Source of the DNA: an uncultured Bacteroidota bacterium
Lineage (GTDB): Bacteria; Bacteroidota; Bacteroidia; Flavobacteriales; Flavobacteriaceae
Direction of reading: 5' to 3'
Length of the DNA stretch: 64,000 bases
Assembly: GCA_902635965.1 (NCBI GenBank)
Contig: CACPQA010000010.1
Location: 1 to 64,000, forward strand
The notes under the pieces are model-generated. The model was not told the origin of the DNA, did not search any database, and was given only the letters and a program-made list of their open reading frames with translations. Of the stretch, positions 51,820 through 60,282 are shown one piece after another. The translations under genes and the position numbers were made by a program. Numbering within the stretch: the first letter of the stretch is position 1; each line of letters opens with the position of its first letter.

Positions 51820-52356
51820 ATGAAAAAAATAAAATTTCTAGTTTTCGCAATTTTAACATTTATTGGTTGTGACCAAAATTCTACTAATATCCAAAAAAAT
51901 AAGATACCCACTAATGGGTTTTTTGCAAGCTCTGACCACCAAGTTATGATGGGTTCCGATGCCACCGTTGAAATATTTAAAAAAATCGATAAGGCTTGGG
52001 CAGACAGAGATTATGAAACTCTAAAATCATATATCCATGACAAGCCTTGGATGCATTTTGCAAATGGTGACATAGCCAATAGCCCGCAGGAATTTATTGA
52101 TTTAATTGAAAAAGAATACCAAGATTTCCAAGCAAGTAATAGCAATTGGGGATGGAAAACAAATTTTGCCTATTCTGTAAAACAAACAAAATCTGAGAAC
52201 CCAGAATATAAAAATCAAGAAGGTGAATGGGTGAATGCGAGATTTACCTCTGAAGATGCTACTTATGAGGAATGGTATTATATTGTAGACGGAAAAATAC
52301 AAACTTGGCAACAAGCAAAAAGGTTGAAAGCTAAAAGAATGCCTCTAAAAAAATAA
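51820..52356 (+). CDS. NTF2-like lipoprotein
   Basis: A 178-residue lipoprotein from ATG 51820; the signal MKKIKFLVFAILTFIGC has a lipobox. The mature part is an NTF2/SnoaL-like domain with the helix IFKKIDKAWADRDYETLKSY, HDKPWMHFANGDIANSPQEF, and beta strands ending in ATYEEWYYIVDGKIQTWQQA. The function is unknown. A second NTF2-like gene is at 14819. It is convergent with the repeat lipoprotein and the two share a terminator hairpin. Confidence 0.8.
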   Translation: MKKIKFLVFAILTFIGCDQNSTNIQKNKIPTNGFFASSDHQVMMGSDATVEIFKKIDKAWADRDYETLKSYIHDKPWMHFANGDIANSPQEFIDLIEKEYQDFQASNSNWGWKTNFAYSVKQTKSENPEYKNQEGEWVNARFTSEDATYEEWYYIVDGKIQTWQQAKRLKAKRMPLKK

Positions 52357-52362
52357 GCACTT

Positions 52363-52390
52363 AAAAACCTCCATTAATGTGGAGGTTTTT
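52363..52390. terminator. Bidirectional intrinsic terminator
   Basis: The stem ACCTCC (52367-52372) pairs with GGAGGT (52381-52386), flanked by A and T tracts on either side, so it works in both directions between convergent genes. The loop is eight bases. Confidence 0.8.
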
Positions 52391-55300
52391 TATTGAACTA
52401 TAATGGTACCCACCATTCCGCCGTGTAGCGAACAAATATAATAGTATGTTCCAGTTGCACTGGGTGTCCAAGTTACTGTTCCATTTTCGGTTCCTTGATT
52501 TGTTGCTCCGCTAACTTGGTTAGCAGTACCTGTACCCGACTGAGTTTTTAAATAAAATGGATGACCCGGTGCATCAACGTTGAAATTTAATGCATCACCA
52601 AGGGCAATTGTAACTGTTGGATCATTTCCTGTGACAGTTCCATTTCTGTCGTTACCAGATAATTGATAGTTAGCACTGTTTTGAGCTGTTACATTGATTG
52701 ACCATGTTTGTGTAGCATTTGTAGAAGATGATGTAGTACTTGGATTTATAGCTATTGTACCACCCACAGTGATTGACGAGCTTACTTGTCCAGAAGGTGG
52801 GTTGTCATAAATTGCAATTTGATAAGTGAATGTTCCCGCACCTGAATTTGGAGTTCCCGCAATTAATAACTGATTATTACCACTTAATGTGGCGGTTACA
52901 CCGCTCGGAAGTCCTGAAGCATTCGCAGTCAACGGATACGAACAACTTGAACTAAATGAACCAATTATATCAGTAATGGATTGACCTTCTGTTATTGTCT
53001 GATCGGCATTCCCAGATGTAATTGATCCTGAAACTGTACACACGGGATTAACAGTAATCGTACCACTTACAGATGAGGATACTGGTGATCCATTATTACT
53101 GTTTTCAAATGATACGCTATAATTATATGTTCCTGATGTCTGAGTAGATGGAGTCCCACTGACAGTTATTCTGTCATTACTTGAATCTAAAGAAGCAGAG
53201 ATACCTGGTGGCAAACCAGTGGCATTTATGCTCCTAAATGATCCTGCACAGTTTGATGAATTCAATTGATATATTATATTGGTAATTGTACTTCCTGCAT
53301 TAACAATTTGACTTGTTGAACCACTCAAAACTGAGCTGCTAATTGTACAACTTGGGACAGATGAAATTGCTATAATTCCAGTAACAGATGCTGTAACACT
53401 TGAACCCGACAATTGTTGGCCATTGTAATAAACTATGTTGTAGGAATAGGTTCCAACTGAACTTGGTGTTCCACTCAATAAAATTTGCTGATTTTGGCCT
53501 GAAAAGCTATAATTTACTCCAGGAGGTAGACCACTTGCACTTGAATTTAGGGGTACGCCGTTACTATCTGGAGGACAATCTGTACTTAATCCCCATGTTA
53601 CATTACCAATAGCACTACCAAGGGTTATATTTTGATTTGGACTACCACTAACAAGAGAAATGGAGGCTTGAGTACAAGATGTTGCATTTGTTGAAGAAGC
53701 TACAATGGAAATCGTTCCTCCAACAGTTATTAGAGAACTAACTTGACCTGAAGGAGGAACATCATAAATAGCAACTTGATAAGTATATGTTCCAGGACCC
53801 GTGTTTGGAATTCCTCCAATCAATAATTGGTTGTTATTAAAAGTGGATGTTAATCCACTTGGCAATCCGGAATTATTTGCCGTTAAAGTGTAAGAACAAC
53901 TTGAACTAAAGGACCCAATTATGTCGGTTATAGATTGACCATCAACTATAGTTTGATTTGCATTTCCTGAGGTAATTGATCCTGAAACAGCACAATTCGA
54001 GGCTACAACTTCTATAGATCCTGAAATGGTAGTAGAAGCAGTTGCAGCGCAAGCTGGAGCGGAGGCTGTTGCAATTAGTGAATTGTCTACGTTTATAGTA
54101 TAATTGAAATTACCAACACTGGTAGGAATCCCTCTTAATTGAACGTACGCAAGAGTAGAATTCACCTCTTGAACGATGAACGTAACTCCTGGTGGTAAAC
54201 CTGTAACGGATGCTTGAAGTACTTGAGAACAAGTATTAGTAAAATCATATCTAACAAGAACACTATCTGTAGAAACAGTTGTTGTTAATGACTGAGAACC
54301 ACTGACTAAAGCACCACTAATTGTACACGGATTAGCAGAACATGATGTGCTTGAGGTCGTTGAACTTGCACCTACTGAAATTACACCTGTAACTGATGCG
54401 ACTACACTTGATGTTGACAATACTTGTGAATTATAATAGACAATATTGTAAGAATAGGTTCCTACTGAACTTGGAGTTCCTTGAACAAAAATTCGATTAT
54501 TTTGCCCTGAAAAACTGTAAGTTACTCCCTGAGGAAGCCCACTTGCACTTGAATTTAGTGGCACACCGTTGGAATCTGGTGGGCAGTCAGTAGATAACTC
54601 CCATACGATTGTGCCAATTGATTCGCCGATAATAATATTTTGATTTGGATTACCATCTATTAGAGTAATGGAAGCTTGACTACAAGAGGTTTGTGAAACA
54701 TTAGATGACACTTCAATTGTTCCTTCAATAGAGAATTCTGCAGAAGCTGGTGCAGCAGGATCGGTAGCTGTAGCAGAAAGTGCATTGTCTAGTGAAATTA
54801 AATAGTTATATACCCCACTTGCCTGTGAAGTAGGAGCTCCTGAAATAGTAGCAATATTATCAACAAATGACATTGTTACTCCTGGCGGCAGGTTAGATAC
54901 ACTGGAATTAATTAATTGAGGACAATTTGTTGAAAATTCGTATTTAACTTCAGCGATTGATTGAGTTTGAGTCACCACTTGCGTCTGGGGGCCACTTAAA
55001 AGATTACCTTCTATCTTACATGCCAATGGATCTTTTGACTCATCGTAATCTTTATCTTTGTCAGCCTGTACCGATTTGTCACAATCTGTTGAAACAATAC
55101 TAAAACTGATATAATTATCAGTTAACATTAGTTTATCTATTTTACCGTAGCTATTTCTTGCTACTGAAAGATCAATACTAAAAGAAGATGTTTGACTTTG
55201 ACTTACTCTATAAATGCCAGCAACGGTTAAATCTGTAAAAACTATGGTAAAGGTTCGATCTTTTCTAAAAATTAGTTCTGTTATTTCACAATGATTTAAT

Positions 55301-55923
55301 TTACCACTTCCCCTATCACCAGTTTTTGGTTTTCTTATTTTCCATCTACCGGTTCCAATAAATACATTGTCTTGGTTAACTAAATTAAAAATTTGCTCTT
55401 CAAAAGTAGCTGTAACAGATTTCGAACCATCTAATGTTATATCTATTTCACTTGATGTTTCAGAGGTGGACCCAGACCACGTAGTAAAAAGTGATCCTGA
55501 GTTCGGATTTGCATTTAATCTTATAACAGTTCCAGCATTGTATTCTTCCCCTTTTTTAGATGAGCTTATAACGGTTTGACTAACTTGTCCTGAGCCAATC
55601 ACCCCAACATTCAAAACGTATTTTATTCTTTCAAAATTTGCAGTTATAACAGTGTTTGAATAAATTGTTACAGTCAACGGATTTTCATTTCCTGTTGCAT
55701 CGCCAGACCAACCCGTAAATTTGTAACCCTCAGACGGTGTAGCATTTACGGTTATTGTTTGTCCAGCTTGAATCGAACCACCAGCATAGCTTACAGTACC
55801 CCCTTCACTGGCTTCAACGGAAACTTCATAATTTTTAAGAACATATTCTGGCTCTTCGTCTTTGTCTTTTGAGCAGGCCAAAACAATAAGAAATAATAAA
55901 TAGAAAATCCGTCTTATAATCAT
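52390..55923 (-). CDS. Repeat lipoprotein with InlB-type repeats, seven Ig-like modules and C-terminal cupredoxin
   Basis: A 1177-residue surface or periplasmic lipoprotein (lipobox LACS). Two InlB B-repeat-like units follow (about 30-100 and 100-175; GYKFTGWSGDATGNENP and LFTTWSGSTSETSS), then a domain of about 130 residues with KWKIRKPKTGDRG-like sequence. About seven modules of roughly 100 residues come next, each opening with C-x-(I/V/A)SG or CxQASI and containing GLPxGV and a GTPSSxGTYxYxI signature, like putative-Ig domains. Modules 2 and 5 and modules 4 and 7 are nearly identical. The C-terminus (about 1075-1177) is a cupredoxin, with H1121 and C1164, H1167, M1170 as type 1 copper ligands. 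The role is unknown. Confidence 0.85.
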   Translation of the reverse strand: MIIRRIFYLLFLIVLACSKDKDEEPEYVLKNYEVSVEASEGGTVSYAGGSIQAGQTITVNATPSEGYKFTGWSGDATGNENPLTVTIYSNTVITANFERIKYVLNVGVIGSGQVSQTVISSSKKGEEYNAGTVIRLNANPNSGSLFTTWSGSTSETSSEIDITLDGSKSVTATFEEQIFNLVNQDNVFIGTGRWKIRKPKTGDRGSGKLNHCEITELIFRKDRTFTIVFTDLTVAGIYRVSQSQTSSFSIDLSVARNSYGKIDKLMLTDNYISFSIVSTDCDKSVQADKDKDYDESKDPLACKIEGNLLSGPQTQVVTQTQSIAEVKYEFSTNCPQLINSSVSNLPPGVTMSFVDNIATISGAPTSQASGVYNYLISLDNALSATATDPAAPASAEFSIEGTIEVSSNVSQTSCSQASITLIDGNPNQNIIIGESIGTIVWELSTDCPPDSNGVPLNSSASGLPQGVTYSFSGQNNRIFVQGTPSSVGTYSYNIVYYNSQVLSTSSVVASVTGVISVGASSTTSSTSCSANPCTISGALVSGSQSLTTTVSTDSVLVRYDFTNTCSQVLQASVTGLPPGVTFIVQEVNSTLAYVQLRGIPTSVGNFNYTINVDNSLIATASAPACAATASTTISGSIEVVASNCAVSGSITSGNANQTIVDGQSITDIIGSFSSSCSYTLTANNSGLPSGLTSTFNNNQLLIGGIPNTGPGTYTYQVAIYDVPPSGQVSSLITVGGTISIVASSTNATSCTQASISLVSGSPNQNITLGSAIGNVTWGLSTDCPPDSNGVPLNSSASGLPPGVNYSFSGQNQQILLSGTPSSVGTYSYNIVYYNGQQLSGSSVTASVTGIIAISSVPSCTISSSVLSGSTSQIVNAGSTITNIIYQLNSSNCAGSFRSINATGLPPGISASLDSSNDRITVSGTPSTQTSGTYNYSVSFENSNNGSPVSSSVSGTITVNPVCTVSGSITSGNADQTITEGQSITDIIGSFSSSCSYPLTANASGLPSGVTATLSGNNQLLIAGTPNSGAGTFTYQIAIYDNPPSGQVSSSITVGGTIAINPSTTSSSTNATQTWSINVTAQNSANYQLSGNDRNGTVTGNDPTVTIALGDALNFNVDAPGHPFYLKTQSGTGTANQVSGATNQGTENGTVTWTPSATGTYYYICSLHGGMVGTIIVQ
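52745..53043 (-). repeat. Internal module repeat D (copy 2)
   Basis: Encodes the module CTVSGSITSGNADQTITEGQ...SSITVGGTIAI; its near-copy is at about 53700-53999. Limits are approximate. Confidence 0.7.
53362..53682 (-). repeat. Internal module repeat B (copy 2)
   Basis: Encodes SCTQASISLVSGSPNQNI and STDCPPDSNGVPLNSSASGL; its near-copy is at about 54375-54693. Limits are approximate. Confidence 0.7.
53700..53999 (-). repeat. Internal module repeat D (copy 1)
   Basis: Encodes CAVSGSITSGNANQTIVDGQ and GQSITDIIGSFSSSCSY, matching the copy at about 52745-53043. Confidence 0.7.
54375..54693 (-). repeat. Internal module repeat B (copy 1)
   Basis: Encodes SCSQASITLIDGNPNQNI and STDCPPDSNGVPLNSSASGL, matching the copy at about 53362-53682. 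Confidence 0.7.
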
Positions 55924-55962
55924 ACTATGAATATATTTGTTTTAAGTGATAAACACAAAAAA

Positions 55963-56937
55963 ATGATAGCCCAAAAAATTAGAGGAATTTGGAATCCCGA
56001 ATTATACCATGGGTGGGAAAAGAAAAAACGATTTTTTGAAGGTTGGTATTACAAAATCGTTTCCAAAGATGAGAAAAATGCTTTTGCTTTTATACCTGGT
56101 ATTGCCATCGATGAAAATGGAAATAAGCAGGCTTTTATACAAATTCTAGATGGGAAAAAATCAACATCTGAATATATCAAATTTCCCTTTGATTCATTTA
56201 AAGCAAATCCTAAAAAACATATAATCGAGATTGACAAAAATCGATTTACTACCAATTCTATAGACTTAAATCTTAAGAATATAAGAGGAAGTTTAAACTT
56301 TCAAAATATTACACCGTGGTCAAGTTCATTTTTTTCTCCTGGTATAATGGGTCCGTTTTCATTTGTACCTTTCATGGAGTGCTATCACGGAATTTTAAGT
56401 ATGGATCACACAATTACTGGAGAACTTTTAATAAAAAATAAAAAGGTTGACTTCACGTCTGGGAGAGGGTATACAGAAAAAGATTGGGGACACTCTTTCC
56501 CAATTGGATATGTTTGGATGCAATCAAATCATTTTCGCGAGCCTGAAATTTCTTTTAAATGCTCAGTTGCAAAAATTCCTTTTAAGATATTTTCTTTTAA
56601 TGGCTTTATTGCGGGTTTATGGCTAAAAAACAAACTTATAGAGTTTACAACCTACAACTTTTCAAAAGTTAAAAAATGTAAAATAAATGACAAACAGGTA
56701 GAAATTGAAATTGAAAATCCAAAACATACTTTAAAAGCTTTAGTCTCCAGATCTAAAACTGCTACTCTGGCTGCTCCAATACAAGGATTCATGGATGCAA
56801 AAATTGATGAAAGTATGACTTCTAAAATTGAAGTTAAATTGATAGAAAGAAAAACCAATACAATAATATTTGATGATGTTGGCAGAAACGCAGGATGTGA
56901 AGTGGCAGGAAATTATTCTATTCTTCTGAAGAATTAG
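55963..56937 (+). CDS. Tocopherol-cyclase-like family protein
   Basis: A protein of about 324 residues resembling bacterial members of the tocopherol cyclase family (lipocalin-like beta-barrel pair). Typical segments are GIWNPELYHGWEKKKRFFEG followed by WYYKIV, FAFIPGIAI, PFSFVPFMECYHGILSMDH and GRGYTEKDWGHSFPIGYVWM. ATG 55963 (MIAQKIRGIWNPE) fits the family; an upstream ATG at 55927 would leave only three bases to the divergent lipoprotein start. No signal peptide is seen. The bacterial function is unknown; tocopherol synthesis itself is not expected. The stop overlaps the convergent TonB-receptor gene by four bases (TTAG). Confidence 0.82.
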   Translation: MIAQKIRGIWNPELYHGWEKKKRFFEGWYYKIVSKDEKNAFAFIPGIAIDENGNKQAFIQILDGKKSTSEYIKFPFDSFKANPKKHIIEIDKNRFTTNSIDLNLKNIRGSLNFQNITPWSSSFFSPGIMGPFSFVPFMECYHGILSMDHTITGELLIKNKKVDFTSGRGYTEKDWGHSFPIGYVWMQSNHFREPEISFKCSVAKIPFKIFSFNGFIAGLWLKNKLIEFTTYNFSKVKKCKINDKQVEIEIENPKHTLKALVSRSKTATLAAPIQGFMDAKIDESMTSKIEVKLIERKTNTIIFDDVGRNAGCEVAGNYSILLKN

Positions 56938-59327
56938 TCATCTTGAATTTGAATTCTCTTTGTTTGATCGCTTGCTTTTACTTTTTTTGATTTCAAATTT
57001 TGATTGCCAAAATTATAAGCAATGTTTAATTTTACTTGTGGTGGAGTGAAATCAATATACCCAAATGACTCCAACTTTATACCAGGAATGTCTGTGTCCC
57101 ACCGAAAGAAATTTGTATCTAAAATGTTTACTGCATTCAACGTATATATAAAATTATCTGTCTTTTTTTGGAGTGTTAAATTTAACATTCCTGCTGGTAG
57201 AAGATCATAGGCACCGAATAACTGTTTTGACCTGTATGTCCCAAAAATCTGAAATGTGTAGTCATTCCCCAATGTAATGTCGTTATTAATATTAAATATC
57301 ACCGAGGAATTAATTCTATCTAATGAATATTGTTCACTTTGGTGAACCAAATTTGAGTAAGAGTAGGTTGTAAAAAATCTTATATTCCACCAATTAGAGG
57401 GATAAACTGGGAAATTTAGTATTGCACTTAAAGTTTTTTGAGAATCAAGATTTTCTGGCCTTAAGATTAAAAAACCATTTTCTAAGAATTTTGGTTGAAA
57501 CCTACCCATCACATCTTTTTCGTTAGCATATTGAGCAGAAATACTAATAGACTTGTACCTGTAGTCGATTTGAAAGTTATCAGTGAATGAGGGTTGTAAA
57601 GATGTATTTCCTTGTACTCCAGAATCTAAATCAAAAAATAACACAAAAGGGGCCAAATCGGTAAAGGCAGGTCTATTAATTCTTTTGCTAAAGGATAAAT
57701 TTAGATTGTTATTGTCATTTAATTTATAACCTATATAAATACTTGGAAAAAAATTGCCATAATTACGATCAACTAGAGAATTCCCGTTTTGGTCTGTTAC
57801 AAGGGTCTGGGTATTTTCAAAACGTATACCAGATTTGAACGTGATATTTTCGTTAAAATTGGTGTCAAATTGGGCGTAAACCGCTGAAACACTTTCGTCT
57901 AGTTCGCTAGTTGAAGAAAAAAAGTCAACAATTTTATTTTCTTCAAGTAAACTGTTTTCGTTAATAAAATCAGATTTAACATATTTAAATCCAGCAGTCA
58001 AGTTTACGTTTCTCATGATTACATCATCGTAATCAAACATATAGGCTTTGATATCAAATGGTGAACTTTTTTCACTAAGTAAATCTCTTTTAAACAATGG
58101 GTTTTGATTATTGGTTATTAGATAATTTATAGGCTGATCATTTTGATATTTCAAGTAATTAAAATCAAAAGATACTTTTCTTTCATCACCAAATTTATAA
58201 GCTATATAGGAATCTATTTGGAAACTCTTCCAAGTATCAACCTCAACTAAGTTCATCAAATCAATTTCGTCAGGTCTTGAAGAATATTCATTAATAGACT
58301 CGCCATTTCGTTTAATACTATTAGAATAGCCAGTAATTGAGAAACCAGCTTCAATTTGTTCCGAAAAATCATAGACAAAAGAATAACGGAGATTATGTAC
58401 CTGCCTCTTATTATCTCTATTCCAAGTATATTTTATGTCCTCTGGGACATCTGTTTCATAAGAAGACCTGTTTAATTCAGCATTAGCTGGTAAATGATTA
58501 TTCAAAAGAGAATAATTAAATGTCATGTGAATTTTGTTGGAGTTTAGGTTAAAATTTGTAGATGCATTTTGTTGTGTTCTGTCATCTCCAAACCCGTTCC
58601 CAACAGTTAAATTTCCATTGTATCCTTCTTGTGGATTTTTCTTTAATTCAATATTTATAAATCCTGCATTGCCCTCAGCATCAAAGTTTGCTGGTGGGGT
58701 GGTTATTAATTCAATTGATTTAGCATTATCTGCATTCATTCCATTCAAGTACTGTACAAGTGCATTTATAGGCATGTAACTTATTTTTCCATTTATCATT
58801 ACATTCACTCCCGACTTACCTAACATAGATATAGATTCCGATTGCCTATCTACAATGACCCCAGGAGTTCTCTCCAAAACATCTAATAAAGATGCGCCAG
58901 ATGTAGATGAATCGGCTTCTAAATCAATAATTGTTCTGTCGATTTCGCGTTTATAAGCTATTTTTCTTCTAGCTGTTACATCTACATCGTTTAACTCGAA
59001 AGATTCCTGTTCAAGGTTAATTGTTCCTAAATCAAATTTCTTGTTTATTGTGATTGAAAAAGAATCTGATTCATACTTTTCAAAACCGATACTAATAATT
59101 GAAATTTTAAATCTTCCAGTATCATTAGTGGATAATTTGAACTCTCCATTTTCGTCAGACGTTGTTCTATCGTTAGTCCAATTTCCGTTGTCATCTAGAA
59201 GCAAGATGTCCGCGTAAGGAATACCCATATCACTGTTATCAGTAATTTTTCCAGTAATATAGCTTTGAGAATATGAGCTATAATAACTCAGACATAAAAC
59301 AAATAATGAAAAAAAATTTCTAAGCAT
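56934..59327 (-). CDS. TonB-dependent-receptor-like outer-membrane protein (OMP_b-brl_3 type)
   Basis: A 797-residue outer-membrane receptor. The signal peptide MLRNFFSLFVLCLSYYSSYSQ is followed by a carboxypeptidase-regulatory-like beta domain (about 22-105; SYITGKITDNSDMGIPYADI). A plug domain follows (about 120-230) with TSGASLLDVLERTPGVIVD, VMINGKISYMPINALVQYL and ELITTPPANFDAEGNAGFIN. The rest is a beta-barrel of the outer-membrane beta-barrel family. The ligand is unknown. An exact -7 promoter element lies 15 bases upstream. Confidence 0.92.
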   Translation of the reverse strand: MLRNFFSLFVLCLSYYSSYSQSYITGKITDNSDMGIPYADILLLDDNGNWTNDRTTSDENGEFKLSTNDTGRFKISIISIGFEKYESDSFSITINKKFDLGTINLEQESFELNDVDVTARRKIAYKREIDRTIIDLEADSSTSGASLLDVLERTPGVIVDRQSESISMLGKSGVNVMINGKISYMPINALVQYLNGMNADNAKSIELITTPPANFDAEGNAGFINIELKKNPQEGYNGNLTVGNGFGDDRTQQNASTNFNLNSNKIHMTFNYSLLNNHLPANAELNRSSYETDVPEDIKYTWNRDNKRQVHNLRYSFVYDFSEQIEAGFSITGYSNSIKRNGESINEYSSRPDEIDLMNLVEVDTWKSFQIDSYIAYKFGDERKVSFDFNYLKYQNDQPINYLITNNQNPLFKRDLLSEKSSPFDIKAYMFDYDDVIMRNVNLTAGFKYVKSDFINENSLLEENKIVDFFSSTSELDESVSAVYAQFDTNFNENITFKSGIRFENTQTLVTDQNGNSLVDRNYGNFFPSIYIGYKLNDNNNLNLSFSKRINRPAFTDLAPFVLFFDLDSGVQGNTSLQPSFTDNFQIDYRYKSISISAQYANEKDVMGRFQPKFLENGFLILRPENLDSQKTLSAILNFPVYPSNWWNIRFFTTYSYSNLVHQSEQYSLDRINSSVIFNINNDITLGNDYTFQIFGTYRSKQLFGAYDLLPAGMLNLTLQKKTDNFIYTLNAVNILDTNFFRWDTDIPGIKLESFGYIDFTPPQVKLNIAYNFGNQNLKSKKVKASDQTKRIQIQDD

Positions 59328-59341
59328 CAGTTAACGTTGCG

Positions 59342-59349
59342 CAAATATA
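59342..59349 (-). promoter_or_regulatory. -7 promoter element (TATATTTG) of the TonB-receptor gene
   Basis: The minus strand reads TATATTTG, an exact -7 match 14 bases before the ATG; the -33 region is T-rich. Confidence 0.45.
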
Positions 59350-59492
59350 AAATCTAGAAAATTACGTTTAAAATAAAAGTGATGATTTAACTGAGATTTA
59401 ATGATATGACAACAAAAGGATATTTTTTTTAGATGAAATTTTAGATTAATTATTAAATATTGAAAAAACTTTAAGCATTATATTTAAAAATT

Positions 59493-59500
59493 TATATTTG
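59493..59500 (+). promoter_or_regulatory. -7 promoter element (TATATTTG) of the 59528 gene
   Basis: An exact TAnnTTTG match 27 bases before ATG 59528. The alternative TTG at 59498 lies inside this element, which favours the ATG. Confidence 0.45.
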
Positions 59501-59527
59501 AAATTATTAACCATAAACAAATTAAAA

Positions 59528-60253
59528 ATGAAAAAAATATTTCTAATAACATTTTTTTTGTCCACATCAATGGTAATTGGGCAAACTAAACTCTATGACA
59601 TTGTTTTTATAAAAGCGCATGACATTCAAGCTTATGACAACTATATCAAAGAGACCTTTTCAAAAATACATACAAACAGAATCAAACAAGGAAAATTACT
59701 TCAATGGGATGTATGGAAAGTTGTAGATAATCCTCAAGAGGATTTTACACACATGGTAACTTACATATTCGACATGGATAAGTATCCCATAGAAGGTGGC
59801 GCGAGAGATTATTTTAATATGACCGACAAGTCTTGGGAACTCATGTGGAAAGATGTAAATGAGATAAGAGAAAGAGTCGGTCAAGTTAAGTGGATAGACC
59901 TTGGGTCAGCCAGAAAAAAGGGAGTAGATTACTTACCCAAAATAATGGTTTTAAATTTTATGAGTGCTAATCCCAAAAAGTGGGGTACATATGAAAAAAC
60001 TGAATTAAGCAATACAAAATCTATTCCTGATAATTCTCTTCGAGTTGGTTGGAATTTTCACAGGAGAATTGATGACTACGGAAGTGACAACTATTTTTCT
60101 CATGTAACAATTGATTGGTTTGATGAGTACAAAGATTTTTTAAAAACAAATTTAGGAACCGTATCTGACGTATCTCGTAATGGAATGGATTGGTCCAAAC
60201 TTAGAGATTTAAAAAAGAAAGTTGTTATGTATAAATTTATAAGTGAAAATTAA
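59528..60253 (+). CDS. Secreted protein of unknown function
   Basis: A 241-residue exported protein from ATG 59528; the signal peptide MKKIFLITFFLSTSMVIGQ is clear. The mature part has two halves of similar layout, each beginning with a strand-rich segment (LYDIVFIKAHDIQAYDNYIK and LPKIMVLNFMSANPKKWGTY) and ending in a WxxM/WSKLR helix (WELMWKDVNEIRERVGQV and WSKLRDLKKKVVMYKF). This suggests a tandem ferredoxin-like or NIPSNAP-like dimeric alpha/beta-barrel fold, but I do not recognise the family. It ends at a terminator shared with the convergent amidohydrolase gene. Confidence 0.75.
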   Translation: MKKIFLITFFLSTSMVIGQTKLYDIVFIKAHDIQAYDNYIKETFSKIHTNRIKQGKLLQWDVWKVVDNPQEDFTHMVTYIFDMDKYPIEGGARDYFNMTDKSWELMWKDVNEIRERVGQVKWIDLGSARKKGVDYLPKIMVLNFMSANPKKWGTYEKTELSNTKSIPDNSLRVGWNFHRRIDDYGSDNYFSHVTIDWFDEYKDFLKTNLGTVSDVSRNGMDWSKLRDLKKKVVMYKFISEN

Positions 60254-60256
60254 TTC

Positions 60257-60281
60257 AAAAGCCTCCATCTAGGAGGCTTTT
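60257..60281. terminator. Bidirectional intrinsic terminator
   Basis: GCCTCC (60261-60266) pairs with GGAGGC (60272-60277) around a five-base loop, extended by A4/T4, between convergent stops. It is very similar to the hairpin at 52363. Confidence 0.8.
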
Positions 60282-60282
60282 T

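Noticed and set aside
52745-54693. CRISPR or transposon-like repeats
   Set aside because: The repeats are in-frame protein modules of about 300 bases within one gene, not short spaced repeats or mobile elements.
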